Source: Archegozetes longisetosus
Lineage: Eukaryota; Arthropoda; Arachnida; Sarcoptiformes; Trhypochthoniidae
DNA length: 64,000 nucleotides
Direction: 5' to 3'
Assembly: GCA_018873245.2 (NCBI GenBank)
Contig: JAEMBT020000003.1
Coordinates: 11,935,843-11,999,842 of the forward strand
The notes beneath the pieces were generated by a model. That model was given only the letters and a program-made list of their open reading frames with translations, had not been told where the DNA came from and did not search any database. How positions within the stretch are numbered: the stretch's first letter is position 1; the number at the start of each line of letters is the position of its first letter. Below, in pieces: positions 1-10,881 of this stretch. The translations under genes were made by a program, and so were the position numbers.

Positions 1-534
1 CACAGCTCGATCTGTGTAGGGAACGTAGAAACATTTTCAGTCAATTCAAAAAGCGATTCGAAATCCTCTATCTTTGGTTTTAAAACATAGTAAAGCTTAA
101 CACTATCTAATAATAAAACTCAACTTAAAAGGGAGCTACTGTTGCAAGAATGAGGAAGTAAAGTTCAAATAAAACCAGACGAATCAAAACTATAACTTAT
201 TATTCCAAACTATGGCAGACATACGAACTTTTGTTACGAAAGTTTAAGAGTTGAGAAAACTACTTCTTTAAAGAAGATGAATCGTTTCCAGTGAACGATT
301 CATAGAGAGAATATTTTTTTACAATGAAACTTTTATTTTATGATAAATAAATCTTATCGTGAAATTTTAATAGTTTTCAAGGTTTTTCCTATCGAGGCTA
401 TTGCCGAAAAGTTAAAAACTTTATATTTCTATCAGAGTTAAAAGTTTGGAGTTATAACACAATTTTTGAAGAGAAAAAGATTATCTAGCAAAATTTAGGG
501 AAAAAATACATTTTACTTGAGCAGAAATTCATAC
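1..534 (-). other. Intron and unresolved sequence downstream of GALNS exon 1
   Basis: Leftward of the donor at 534/533 the sequence is AT-rich. I cannot recognise the next sulfatase exon, so it probably lies outside the window. No other gene was seen here. Confidence 0.5.
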
Positions 535-918
535 CTGAGCCAATAATTCGGGTAACAATATCTCCCAATCACTTATTCCTCCTACAATCTCTTGTGGTGT
601 ATAAGAATTTCTGGCATGAATATTGTCGGTATAGAAACCATTACGAATAGGCAGTCTTCCTGTCAGTAATGAAGCTCTTGATGGCGAACATAATGGATTC
701 GCTGCATAGAAATCTGTGAAAAGCATCCCTTCGCGAGCCATACCATCCAAGTTTGGTGTCTCTCGAGCTGGATCTCCATTAATACCTAAGTCACCCCAAC
801 CCATGTCGTCCATTAACATAATTATTATGTTTGGATGTGGCTTTTTTGCACATGTTGAACATGTTAAAAGTACAATTATTATTTTTATAGAAATAAATAA
901 ATTTCTATTAATTGACAT
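535..918 (-). CDS. GALNS: GALNS-type N-acetylgalactosamine-6-sulfatase, first exon only (partial)
   Basis: First exon of a lysosomal sulfatase, 128 codons ending in phase 0 at a clean donor (CAG|GTATGA). The rest lies off the left edge. Residues 8-23 form a hydrophobic signal peptide. The mature start matches the sulfatase fold: the metal-binding Asp pair (residues 37-38 in [11 protein letters not shown]) and the catalytic motif CSPSR (77-81), whose Cys becomes formylglycine, followed by [13 protein letters not shown]. The later run [14 protein letters not shown] is typical of GALNS rather than of other arylsulfatases. Known family role: removal of 6-sulfate from keratan sulfate and chondroitin sulfate in lysosomes. 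The start chosen is the first ATG, just ahead of the signal peptide. No disruption is visible in this exon. Confidence 0.9.
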
Positions 919-1640
919 GACTTTAACATAAAATAGACCAAAGTTTTAAACTACTTTCGAAAGAATTGCTTGCCTGAAGCATGAGTTCATACTATGGAAA
1001 AATGTTGAACTTCGAGTTCAATGAGTACTTGACTGTTATCTTGTACTTTTATCAATTATCAAAAACAACTTTTAGTACTTGAATGACAATAAACTTGTTA
1101 TTCCAGTAATTGCTATAAATATTTGAATAAATATTATTGCACTATTTCTTATTCTTTGAATATTCTTATTAGCTTAAATAAATGAAGTCTGTATCAATCG
1201 AATGACTCCTATTTATAATTGTGAAAGTTATAAAAAAATGTCTACATCTCTATCGGTTATTGATTACCTAAACATACATTTTAGTCTTAATCCGAATTAT
1301 TATTCCAGTTGAATGATAAACAAACTGATTTCCGAATTTTTCGAAAAATGAGTCCCCTTTTGTTTAGCAAAAGTTCTTCCGACTCTTCCGTTTTCTAATA
1401 TCGGTTCTGACATAACTGCTTGACTGTATCAACCAATTCTATCGACCGTCAAATTGTCTGATGTAGACAAGAATTGCAGATACTTTTGTATTCAGAAGGT
1501 GTCCTTTACCTTTGTTCGGCATTTGTTCAATGTGTTCAATATCCTTTTAAAGTTGTTTTTCTCTGATTACGTGAGCAAATATATATTTTTTATAGCCTTT
1601 AGAAATACGAAGAGAAATAAAAGTTGAACAAGGATAAAAG
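919..1640. other. Intergenic, 5' side of GALNS
   Basis: AT-rich sequence that should hold the GALNS promoter. I found no convincing TATA box and no open coding stretch. Confidence 0.4.
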
Positions 1641-2404
1641 AACAGCTACTTTATACCTCAAATTTTGATCGGATTGACGCTGTCTGAGAAAAGTTTCGTG
1701 TAAATTAATTGAATGTGGACTCGATAGTGATTGTTGTCCTTTGTGTTTTTGCTTAGAATAATAGCCTGAATAACGAGTTGGACCTGCATAAGAATAATTG
1801 AAGCTGAGCTCTGCCTGTCACTAACTCCTGAACTACTGAAATACCCATAGCCAAGTCCAGTATCGTTTTAATATGCATATCTCTCGTAGTGTTAAATTTC
1901 ATCTTCTAGTACCGACTAATCAATCAGAATTTAGAAAAGATCTTGAGTGATCGAACTATCATTTCTCCTATATCCTCTGCCGCTAATAGATAATATGATT
2001 CCTTTTTCCCGTCGAATAACTCTTTTGTTGACTAAATTCTCTTCCCTCTTAGGCAATTTCTAACCATCAAATCGGTTTTAAACGAGTTTTTATTTAAGAG
2101 ATTATTATTACGGTTTGCCTCAACTGAAGCCGATTGATCACTGAATGACTGTCGATTGCTATGTGTTTGAGCCTCTGACTATCGTTTGTCAACAATCGCG
2201 ATATCGATAGTAATGGACTTTTCTCTTGACTCTGAATTGAAGATGAAACAGAACCAGTCGCTGCTCAATCATTGGATTGTGTGGATTTATAGGAACACTT
2301 TTTGAGAATTGGGTTTTGTGATTTGGTGTTTCTCCCTCTCGATCACATTTCCTGAATTGAGTTGTTAAATTTCTAATTCCTTGTTTGTCATTCTTTTGCC
2401 TCAT
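1641..2404 (-). pseudogene. Possible decayed gene for a Ser/Gln/Asn-rich protein
   Basis: Read on the minus strand, this stretch is richer in G+C than its flanks and has coding-like segments that fall in different frames. They run from near the ATG at 2404, then a Ser/Leu-rich part around 2240-2110, then an Asn/Gln-rich part around 2180-2040, then a Tyr/Ser/Gln-rich part around 1830-1660 that ends just before GTATAAAG, a possible donor. Stops and frame changes separate them. I do not recognise a family. Either a gene has decayed here, or several short exons are present with splice sites I could not resolve. Confidence 0.3.
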
Positions 2405-3236
2405 AACTTGTAAATTTTTTGATCATTTTTTGTTTATTCACTTTTTTATTTATTTCAATTGGTTTTCAACGTTTATTTTTAGTAGCTAACTGAATTATTT
2501 CTATTCGAGAATATGATTTATTTCATCTCAAAATACTTTCAGTTCAAATATTTTCAACAACAGCTTTGCTATGAAACAACGATCGAAACCTTTTTTGGTG
2601 CTAAATAGAGCCAAAAGAGTCACTGCGAAAAAAACTCATTTAACTTGTTTAGTAAAAACTTTCAATAAAAAACAAGGTTTCCTAAGCAACTAAAGCTATA
2701 AGAGATAAAGTTCAGAAATTAAATTGATTTCAGAAGTCGAAAAGATAGATTTCTACAAATAGGGCAACTAGCTATAATTTAGGCAAGAAAGTTTATTTTT
2801 TTCACATTTTCAATTTTAATCGGAACTTTTCAATAAGAATTAAAATCGTAACCAAACTACGATCCAACTCTGGTAGTTATAAATTCAAATTTTTGAAGAT
2901 ATAATTAGGGTACAAATTTGTGATAATTTTTTAATTCATAGCCCTTGAGAAATAAATGATTTTTTGTACATTATACGACTTCTCCATACTTTTGAGTGAA
3001 AGTTTATATTTCTTAATTTTTAGTCTGATCTCGATGAAAACTTAGAACTGTCCCTTAGATACATCTTAACGCGTCCTTTTATTCCAGTTACTATGCATCT
3101 TTAAAGTATTATCGAGTATACTTAACTATTGCATTTATTCGTCCAATACGATAAAGATAAGCGTTCAATATGTATTATATTCCAACTGTTTATCTCTAAA
3201 ATACTCTTAGTCTACACAGCTGATTAATTAAAGTGA
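2405..3236. other. Intergenic, no gene seen
   Basis: AT-rich sequence with stops in every frame. Nothing recognisable. Confidence 0.5.
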
Positions 3237-3792
3237 TACAATCTGATCCGGTTATTAGCAACTCGGTTATAGGCAAACCCTGTTGTAAACAATTGATTTA
3301 CTAAGCACTAACCAAACCAATCATACAGTCAAGAAAAATCTAAAGTACCTACTAAATTTGATCTAGTTCCTTATTCTTTAGTTCGATCTTGATTTCAGAA
3401 ACATGGTTTGTGAGTAATCATAGAAGGAATAATTTTAAAAATTTCCAAAATTTATTCTGTTAAATTTTTATAACTTGAAAACTACAAGGTATATTTCAGA
3501 TTTTTCAGTTCCATTTTGTAAAGCTTGGAAAATGAGCCGACACATGTTTCAGGAAATTTTTGAAAAATTACTCGTTAGATCATGGTAGTTGTTAAACATT
3601 AATGTAATTAATACATATCCTACTTAATCGCCGTTTGATTTCTACGTTACTTTTCCCACAAGTTCTAAAGGAGTTAGTCAGATTTCGCCTAATCGTGCAC
3701 CAAGTCAATATGTGTATCAAATTAAAGCTTTAAAGAGTAGAATCTAAAAAGAATTTTCAAAAATACGATGGCTGAGAGAAGATATGAGTTTC
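3237..3792 (+). repeat. Left inverted-repeat arm of the foldback element
   Basis: Aligns in reverse complement with 4293-5074. The best-conserved blocks are near 3322-3420, 3480-3580 and 3680-3790. Confidence 0.75.
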
Positions 3793-3965
3793 TAAAGATT
3801 GACGTTTAAAAACTAAAAAATTAATATTTATCATCTTTATTTTAAGAATAATTAAGCAAAAACCTTATTGAAAGACACTAAAGTATCTTGATCTCTTCTG
3901 AAAAAATATATAAAAGCCACCGAAAAAATCTTTTCTTTAGATAATGACTATGCTTTCATTACGTT

Positions 3966-4217
3966 TTAGTAGATATAGCTAAAACCAGTGTTGAGACAAT
4001 AGTTGACTACTGTTGTCAGTGCAAAAATGGCATTTGAACCGTCGGATGCTGTGCACACATCATGACGGTTCTTTGGTATCTTGGGCACGACAGGCACGTA
4101 CCTGAGTTCCAGGACCAACAGCATCCCTGGATGATGTCTGTTTGGTCCTTGAAAGCACTGATGCAGTCTCTGACTAAGTGGAACACCTCTAGTCACTTTA
4201 AATAAGCTCATTTTCAC
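3966..4217 (-). pseudogene. RPA70 N-terminal-domain-like fragment inside the foldback element
   Basis: An 83-codon open frame on the minus strand, clearly richer in G+C than the transposon arms around it. Its order of motifs resembles the N-terminal OB fold of the replication protein A large subunit. It starts with a Leu-x-x-x-Thr-x-Gly-Val segment, then a Gly followed by PG-LLVLEL in the first strand, then a Val-Pro/Lys-Ile segment. It ends with a Ser-Asp-Gly-x-Asn motif followed by a hydrophobic strand and Asn-Tyr. In the family this domain binds checkpoint and repair partners. The fragment stops after one domain, so it is not a working RPA70. It is probably host sequence captured by the element. 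The similarity was judged by eye and is moderate. Confidence 0.4.
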
Positions 4218-4292
4218 TTGGTATTCTCTGGATAATGCTAATGAGTTTTTGAATATAATTAATAATTCTTGATATTAAGTACATTTAAAATT

Positions 4293-5074
4293 TCATATCT
4301 TATCTCAGCCATCGTATTTTTGAAGAATTCTTTTTCTTCTGTTGCTACGCTTCATAAGCTTTAATTTGATACCCATATTGGCATGGTACACAATTAGGCG
4401 AGATGCCTATATATTTTGGACTAATTTCTTTATAAAGAAGTAGGGTGGGATAAGGTCAAGTTGCTTTTATCTAATAATCAACACCACTATTTTTTACAAA
4501 AAATTTTACTGAAGGGTCTATGGACGAAAAATGAATTTCAAAATGTAATTTAACCCATTTACCCACCTTCAAACTTAATGAAATTTACAACAAAGATAGA
4601 TACTAGAGTAATGATATTTTTCACAAAGTATCAAAGTAGGGCAAGGATAGGTAGGGTGCGTTTCGAGCGGTTAAAGAATTCACCATTAAAGAAGGTTTAT
4701 TTTATATGATCGCCATCTATAAACGATCAAACGAGTAATTTTTCAAAAATTTCCTGAAACACGTATCGACTCATTTTTCAAGCTTTAAAATCTGAAATAT
4801 ACCTTGTAGTTTTCAAGATATAAAATGAGTTATAAAAAATTTACCAGGATGAATTTTTGAAATTTTTAAAAATTATTCCTTCTATGATTACTCACAAACC
4901 ATATTTCTGAAATCAAAGTCGAACTAAATCAAATAAGGAACTAGATCAAATTTAGTAGGTACTTTAGATTTTTCCATGACTGTATGTTAAAGAGTTCGAA
5001 TATGGGCAAATTCGGTTATAGATAACTTATTTCCTGCGCACCAATCAGTTGTCTATAACCTGGTCAGATTGTAT
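4293..5074 (-). repeat. Right inverted-repeat arm of the foldback element
   Basis: Reverse-complement partner of 3237-3792. It carries extra non-matching sequence at about 4430-4700. Confidence 0.7.
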
Positions 5075-5793
5075 ACAGTCAGGTATATATCTAACGTAAA
5101 AAAGTACGCCGATAGAATAGTAAGTTAAGAGACTTTCCGAATGTGTGCAAAATTTATCGAACAGTATGCATATATAACCTGTTTTGTATAAATTACTGAC
5201 TCTTACGCTTTTCAACAACAACTTGTCTGATTAACACTTCAAAACAGATGTCCAAACTTCTTACTAGTATTAAATATGTCTAAATTATTAATATTATACT
5301 TAATTGTCCTGTAGCTCAAAATGTTTAAGATAACAAAAGCTTTAATGAATTTACTATAGAATTTGGGCTTGCATTGTGGTGACTAACATCGAAACCTAAT
5401 AAACTTAATCAGATTTATAGTGTAATCAAATGGTTAGAATGGCTTAGTCTCTAATAGCAGAACGTTCTGCGACAGTATACGCCCACATTACATAACTATT
5501 GATGAAAGATTGTTATTATCATCATCATCATCAAATTCGAGCTCCTAACAAAATAGGTTATAATTGAGATAAAAGAAGCTTAATCGATATCCTATTTGAG
5601 TATTTGATGAATCACACATTCCTGAAATTAAGTTATGCTTTGCGAGAATGAGAAACAAAACATATGATTAAAATGATAGAAAACTTTACATGAATAAGAA
5701 GTTTAATTATTTCATAATTGATGGCAACTCATACAGCATAAGGTTTTTTCAGATTATGAACAAGTGGTGAAGAAAATACAAAATAAATGAACA
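5075..5793. other. Intergenic between foldback element and kinase
   Basis: AT-rich. A short (ATC)n run lies at about 5516-5533. It should contain the kinase promoter, but I see no clear core element. Confidence 0.4.
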
Positions 5794-6798
5794 ATGACAG
5801 CAATAAGACCTCAAAATTGGCATTACTATTATGGGACATGGGATCATATCGGCCAAAGAGCGTTCGAAGACCCGCCAAAAGATCAACCATTAGTTGACGA
5901 TGATATCGAAAAATTAAGAAATGATGGCATTGTGTTTGTGTCCAGATTGGGTCAGGGAAGATATGGACAAGTGTGGAGAACAGAGATCACAAATTTGTCA
6001 GTCGAGGGAGCAAAGGATGCGATCACTGGTGTATTTGCCTGCAAGATAATGGCGCTCAAACAATATACCAAAACTAATATCAGAGACGCTGTATTTCGTC
6101 TATTAAGAGAATGCCAAATACTTAAAACTCTAAGACATGAGCACATTATTCGATTTGTACATGCAGTTCGTCTATATGATGATGTTAGTCAATTCCCCCA
6201 ACCAATTTTCGTACTCAATTTTACGGAGTTGTGTAACGGAAATCTGGCAGCAATAATAACAATTACTCAAAGACTGACTGAATATCAATCTTTAGGGTGG
6301 TTTATACAGATCGCAAGTGCTGTTCGATACCTTCATAAAGATATGGGTATCGCTCACCTCGATATAAAGCCTGATAATATTCTATTCAAAGGAAATCTTA
6401 GAGATCCCGGCCAAATGCTTTTCAAGTTGACTGATTTCGGTTTATCTCAGGTCTTCACTCCCGGAGGTTCAGCCGTGAGTTATAAACCTGCCGGAACCCG
6501 CAATTATATGGCGCCTGAATTCTCTGTAGGAGGCTTTTTTGATGCCTACAAAGCCGACATTTATAGTCTTGGTATGACTTTAGCCGAATCTTTCGCTGGA
6601 CGTGATGCAGACTCTCCTAAACCTCGGATGGTTCGAGTGATTAATACCATTCAGAAAGGAATTAATGTCAAAGGAATTTCAACAGAAGTGCAAGACTTGT
6701 TAAGGAATATGACGATTGAAAACTCACAGTTGCGATTCAATATCGATGAGGTTTTAGCACATCAATGGACTCATCAAAAACAATATATTCCAAGCTAG
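5794..6798 (+). CDS. Ser/Thr protein kinase, single exon
   Basis: A 334-residue intronless protein that is almost all kinase domain (about 46-328). The catalytic features look intact: glycine loop GQGRYGQV (53-60), ATP-anchoring Lys84 in ACKI, alpha-C Glu106, catalytic loop HLDIKPDN (188-195) with Asp190, DFG (214-216) and APE (240-242). The residue before the catalytic Asp is Leu rather than Arg, so this is a non-RD kinase that need not be activated by activation-loop phosphorylation. There is no signal peptide or membrane segment. The first 45 residues are rich in aromatic and acidic residues and I cannot assign them. I cannot place it in a named subfamily. The lack of introns and a decayed tandem copy directly downstream suggest a recently expanding lineage-specific kinase group. 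Confidence 0.9.
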   Translation: MTAIRPQNWHYYYGTWDHIGQRAFEDPPKDQPLVDDDIEKLRNDGIVFVSRLGQGRYGQVWRTEITNLSVEGAKDAITGVFACKIMALKQYTKTNIRDAVFRLLRECQILKTLRHEHIIRFVHAVRLYDDVSQFPQPIFVLNFTELCNGNLAAIITITQRLTEYQSLGWFIQIASAVRYLHKDMGIAHLDIKPDNILFKGNLRDPGQMLFKLTDFGLSQVFTPGGSAVSYKPAGTRNYMAPEFSVGGFFDAYKADIYSLGMTLAESFAGRDADSPKPRMVRVINTIQKGINVKGISTEVQDLLRNMTIENSQLRFNIDEVLAHQWTHQKQYIPS

Positions 6799-7183
6799 TA
6801 CTTCAAATTATTCGATTTGGTGCTAATTCAAGATTCCATACAAGACTTTGCACAAATTGCTTTATACACAGCAATCATACTTTTTAATTAAAAACTAGTC
6901 TATAGAATTGATTAATTAATGCTCTTTATAAAGATCGAAAAAATTGCTTATTTATCAGTGTCTTCACAGTATTCTACTGATTATTTAGTATTTTAACAAA
7001 ATTTAGTCAGTCTTAAAGTTCAATAAATTAAAGATAAGCCTTTTCAGCTTCGAAGAAAATATTTATTGATTAGTATCACTTGAAAGTTCATCATAAAAAG
7101 TGCTAGAATTATATTAATAAGCTCTGACTAAAATTTGATTCGTACACTTCCATGAATTATTCCATTTTTCAACTATGAAACAA
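6799..7183. other. Spacer between kinase and its decayed copy
   Basis: AT-rich sequence with no coding segment seen. It probably holds the 3' UTR of the upstream kinase. Confidence 0.4.
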
Positions 7184-8112
7184 GCGTTTAAAATATTATC
7201 AGTTGGATTTGGATCAAGAGGCTATGTTAGGCTGACATCTCAGGAAAATAGTCTAATGACAAATATTAGTGGACGCAGATGTGTATGAGCTTAAAGATGA
7301 TGGAATAGAGTTGTAAATAGTCTAGACGAAAGTTTGTAAAAGTTTAGAAAACACTTCTCGCGAGATTAAACCATTTCAGCAAGGTAATTGTATGTCGGTC
7401 GTGTTGGTGTCTAAAACAACTTCACTTAAAAGACAATTTCTAAAAAGATTCGACAGATTAACTGTCGCTCAAATGTTGAACCAAATCGAAAATCTCAAAA
7501 TTGGTGCATTCGCAACTCATTCATCACGAACATGTGTTTCAGCTATCAATTCATTTACTTTGTTCTATGAAATTGTCTCTTAAATCCCAAGGTTTTGATC
7601 GAGTTTACGAGAAAAAATGAGTGAAGCGGTCACTAATGAATGGTTTATGCGTTCATACGATCGCACAAGCGCTCGATTTTCTTTATGAGGAAGTAGGAAT
7701 CGCTCATTTCTGTATCGAACTAGAAAATATATTGCTTAAATAATATTCTACAATTCAGAATCTAATGCAAGTTAGCTGATTACGATTTGGTTCATTTCTT
7801 CTATTGGAACAGAATTTCATTGACTAATTCTATGATTGAGATTGATAATTGTATGGACCTCGGGATATTGACATGACAAATCACGAATGATGTGTACAAA
7901 ACAAATATCTACTGCCTTAGGACCTACATCAACTAAATGATTGTGTGGTGTCGATAATAGTACTCCTGCCCTTATGGTCAAAGTATTGCAAAGGGTCTAG
8001 AGAAGTTTCCTGTTTCAATACATCTACCAAGGATTACAAGACTTGATACGTGGCATCACAGCGTATGACCCACAAAACAAATTCACCATTTAGCAAGTTC
8101 TAGCCCGTCAAT
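7184..8112 (+). pseudogene. Decayed tandem copy of the upstream Ser/Thr kinase
   Basis: Segments of the neighbouring kinase can be followed in the same order but in shifting frames with stops. A degenerate glycine loop lies at about 7184-7230 and a segment like LRHEHI near 7520. An IAQALDFLYEEVGIAH stretch near 7660-7710 aligns with the region before the catalytic loop. There the catalytic motif has become HFCIELEN, so the catalytic Asp is lost. DVYKTNIYCLG near 7890-7920 matches the DAYKADIYSLG of the intact gene, and a tail near 8020-8112 matches the C-terminal lobe. This is a dead duplicate, old enough to have many frameshifts but still easy to align. Confidence 0.85.
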
Positions 8113-8674
8113 AGACAAATTAGGTCCAATATATCCCCCAGAAATTATTTGAGTATAGTTTGAAATACTCAAGTTCAAATCTTTAGAAACGACATATCGG
8201 AAATCAGTGTGCAGATAAATGAGTTTCAATTTTGATTGATTTACATATAAAATTGTTGGTATCTGGTATAAATCCTATAGTAAAGTATAAGAAATATTCT
8301 CGTAATTGATGAACAAATGGAAATTGCGTTTTATAAAAGAAATTATATTCATATTAAATTATCTAATTGTGTTACTTCATTTGTTTGCCTCATTATACTT
8401 AGACTCATTATAAGCCTTTTCAGGAAACACTGATATAATTGAGATTAAAATAAGGATTCTATAGTGCTATACAGATTATGACAACATTAATCTTTAATCT
8501 TTACTCGATTAAAAATTGAATAGAATGATTAAAAAATGTGACGTCTTAAACACAAACATATGCTCATATTCAGATTTTACGAAACAATGTCTAACTACAG
8601 TTCGATAAGAGTTTCTCAAAGAGCTATTTGCCAATAGTGTCACAAGAAAGCTATACAAAATGATAAAAGTTCTG
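8113..8674. other. Intergenic
   Basis: AT-rich. No coding stretch seen before the TATA box of the next gene. Confidence 0.4.
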
Positions 8675-8682
8675 TATAAAAG
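8675..8682 (+). promoter_or_regulatory. TATA box (TATAAAAG) of the LC8-like gene
   Basis: A consensus TATA box 52 bp upstream of the ATG at 8727, which supports that start and implies a short 5' UTR. Confidence 0.65.
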
Positions 8683-8726
8683 CAAATCTAACGATTATTC
8701 TGTTTTGATCAAATTTATTCTCAAAA

Positions 8727-9542
8727 ATGTCAACTGTTTGGTTTGCAATCGTTTCTTTATTATTAGCCTTTAACAACAGTTTATTTGTGAAAAGTCACAA
8801 CTTTTATTCTACAGATGACATCACAGTTTTGAGCAATAAATTAGATGAAAATATATCACTTTATATAATGGGAAACGTTTTGTTGCAATTGTCTAATAGC
8901 AGAGATTTGCAGCAATTAGTTTACAAACTGGAAGACTCGATATCCGCAAAATATGATCATACTAAACAGTGGTCGCTATCAGTTAGCAGAAAAGGTCAAC
9001 ATTTTGTTGATCGACAAACCGAAAAATTAGTTCAGTTGTCGTTTACCATCGATGACATTCACGTTGTTATATCTGATAAACCGAGGCCTGATGTTCACGA
9101 GTGCAAAAATAGTAACATAGTATGGAATTGATTATTGTGCTATTGTTATACAGTTGAGATTTCAACAAATTCTTTTTCAATTCAGATGTCAGCTAAAGAG
9201 GTAATAGAAAGTGCGCGAGCGATCGACGCAAAAGTGGTAGAACTGGACACTCATTTTGGCGCTAACTTTAATACAAGCGAAATAAATTTTTTCGGAGAAT
9301 TGGCTTTAAGTAAAGCAAAACAATACAACAGCTTAATGGAAATCTCATATCATATGGCATGGGATTTGTTTTATAAATATGCCACTTATGATGAAAAACG
9401 GGTCCCGAGTGGCTATTACTGGACAGTATTTGCGGGTCAAATCGGTCAGTTTAGTGGTAACTATTGGCCTAAAAAGTTCACTCGTTTGCGTATTAACAAT
9501 TTAGAAATTTTAATCATAGCTAATGGATATGCCATGCAATAA
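8727..9542 (+). CDS. Secreted protein with two tandem dynein-light-chain (LC8)-like folds
   Basis: Two exons, 8727-9119 and 9186-9542, joined in phase 0 across a 66-bp intron (GTATGG...TTCAG), give 249 residues. Residues 1-22 look like a signal peptide. Residues about 60-116 and 183-246 each follow the LC8 pattern: a helix ending in a charged K-x-x-x-x-x-(A/K)-KY segment, then W-x-(L/V)-x-(V/A), a Gly/Gln/Phe turn, a (K/R)-rich strand, and a last strand ending in hydrophobic-I-(S/A)-(D/N). The second half, with WTVFAGQIGQF and NLEILIIANG, is closest to the LC8 strands (W-x-C-I-V-G-R-N-F-G; Q-V-A-I-L-L-F-K-S-G). Cytosolic LC8 is about 89 residues and never secreted, so function is unknown. The assignment is fold-level and by eye; the gene structure is firmer. 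Confidence 0.5.
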
Positions 9543-9739
9543 GTTTTACGAAATTTTGTCTTAATAAATAATATTTAATCAAAATTAACGAAATATTTAT
9601 GAAAAATTGTTTAAATCATTTCAACATGGTTTTGAACATTCATTACATTAGATTTTAGGAATATACAGTAATAATCTAAGTGATGGTAAATTTCATATTT
9701 TAAACTTTATTCTCAAAACAAGTCTCGAGTTTTTCCAGT

Positions 9740-10165
9740 TCAATGTATATAATTAGATAAATCTTCTTCAGAGACATCTGAAACGTCTTCGACAATAGGT
9801 GCATAAGGTGTTTGTTTTTGTTGCTTAACATCTTGTTGGCCACTTTGAATCCACCAACACATGAGTTGCGACAGATTCAGTTGTCCCGAATCATTCAAAC
9901 GAAGCTTCAATTGCAATGACTCTAACGAACTTTTGCTGAGGTATAAGTTGTAGGTCTGATAAATGTATGTTTCGTAGCAATACTTTTGTAGAATAAGTTT
10001 CTTCCAATGCTTTTGCGGGAATCTATGAACTAGTTCTTTAGTCTTACAAACTTTATTCAAGAGATCATTTTGCGCCTTGATTTTTAGCTGAGATTTTCTC
10101 TCGTCAATTTCTCTCGTCTTTGTCTTACGTCTTTGAGCCAATTTTTTTCTTGTATATCCCTCCAT
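9740..10165 (-). CDS. Basic protein of unknown function, single exon
   Basis: 141 residues with no introns. The first 45 residues are very basic (KKLAQRRKTKTREIDERKSQ) and look like a nuclear or nucleolar targeting region. The middle (about 45-110) is predicted to be mainly helical, with many Leu, Lys and Tyr. The last 25 residues are acidic and end EDVSDVSEEDLSNYIH. There is no signal peptide or membrane segment. I do not recognise a family. Base composition and codon use look coding, and the frame starts at a clear ATG. It lies tail-to-tail with the LC8-like gene, about 200 bp away. Confidence 0.6.
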   Translation of the reverse strand: MEGYTRKKLAQRRKTKTREIDERKSQLKIKAQNDLLNKVCKTKELVHRFPQKHWKKLILQKYCYETYIYQTYNLYLSKSSLESLQLKLRLNDSGQLNLSQLMCWWIQSGQQDVKQQKQTPYAPIVEDVSDVSEEDLSNYIH

Positions 10166-10881
10166 TTGGTTTGGTTTCCATTCATAACTTATTGATCATT
10201 AATGAGCTTAAAATATGGTCTTGTAGATTGAAATAGTCACAATAGCTGTCTCCACAATAAAAATCTATTTAACAAAATTTTAATTTTGTGAACATGTAGC
10301 AGAAATGGTTATATTTTTGGTTATAATACATAAGTGATTGAATGGCTAATTGGTTTCAGTCAAATAAAAGTTGAGGTGAGTTTGGAAAGTTCATCACTTT
10401 GATGACTTTGAGTTTGAATACTTTAGTACTCAGTGCATTAAGTTCATGCAATCTGTTGGTTACTTGTATACTGTATCATTTTTAAGCCAAAGGTTTTCGA
10501 TGTAAAACTCTTAACAGCTAATAATAATTGATAGATTATCAAAAGACAAATAAAAGTATAAAATAATTCGAAATAGTGGTTAACAAAGTTCATTTTGATT
10601 GAGTACTTATAAGAACAGTGATGTCATTTTTGTCAACTTGTCTTATTCAGTACTCCCCTAAGACATTACACGAATGCGAACACTGTCTTACTGCATAGCA
10701 TATTTCAGAATGATTAGTTTCAGTTTTGAACCTCAATTTTATGAACTTTTGATTGAGTCAATTAGGTCCAAAGACGAAGAGAAATGCAATATAACCTAAA
10801 ACCTCGTAAAAAATAAATAAAATAGCCATGAACTAATAAATTGAAGATTATTATTCATTGAAAACCTTAATCATTTCTCTT
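10166..10881. other. Intergenic
   Basis: AT-rich. Should contain the 5' side of the basic-protein gene and the 3' UTR of the secreted Lys-rich gene. No gene seen. Confidence 0.4.

Larger units (their letters stand above)
3237..5074. mobile_element. Foldback (long terminal inverted repeat) DNA element
   Basis: About 1.84 kb bounded by long imperfect inverted repeats. The outermost matching ends read ATACAATCTGAYCNGGTTAT inward from both sides. The left arm, 3237-3792, matches the reverse complement of the right arm, 4293-5074, over several blocks. Among them are the stretch around CATACAGTCA (3322 and 4986), the block around TAGTAGGTACTTTAGATTT, and the inner block ending ATACGATGGCTGAGA. The right arm is about 225 bp longer because of extra sequence at roughly 4430-4700. 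Between the arms lies a G+C-richer segment with an open frame (3966-4217). No transposase was found, so this is a non-autonomous element. Superfamily and target-site duplication are unresolved. Confidence 0.75.
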
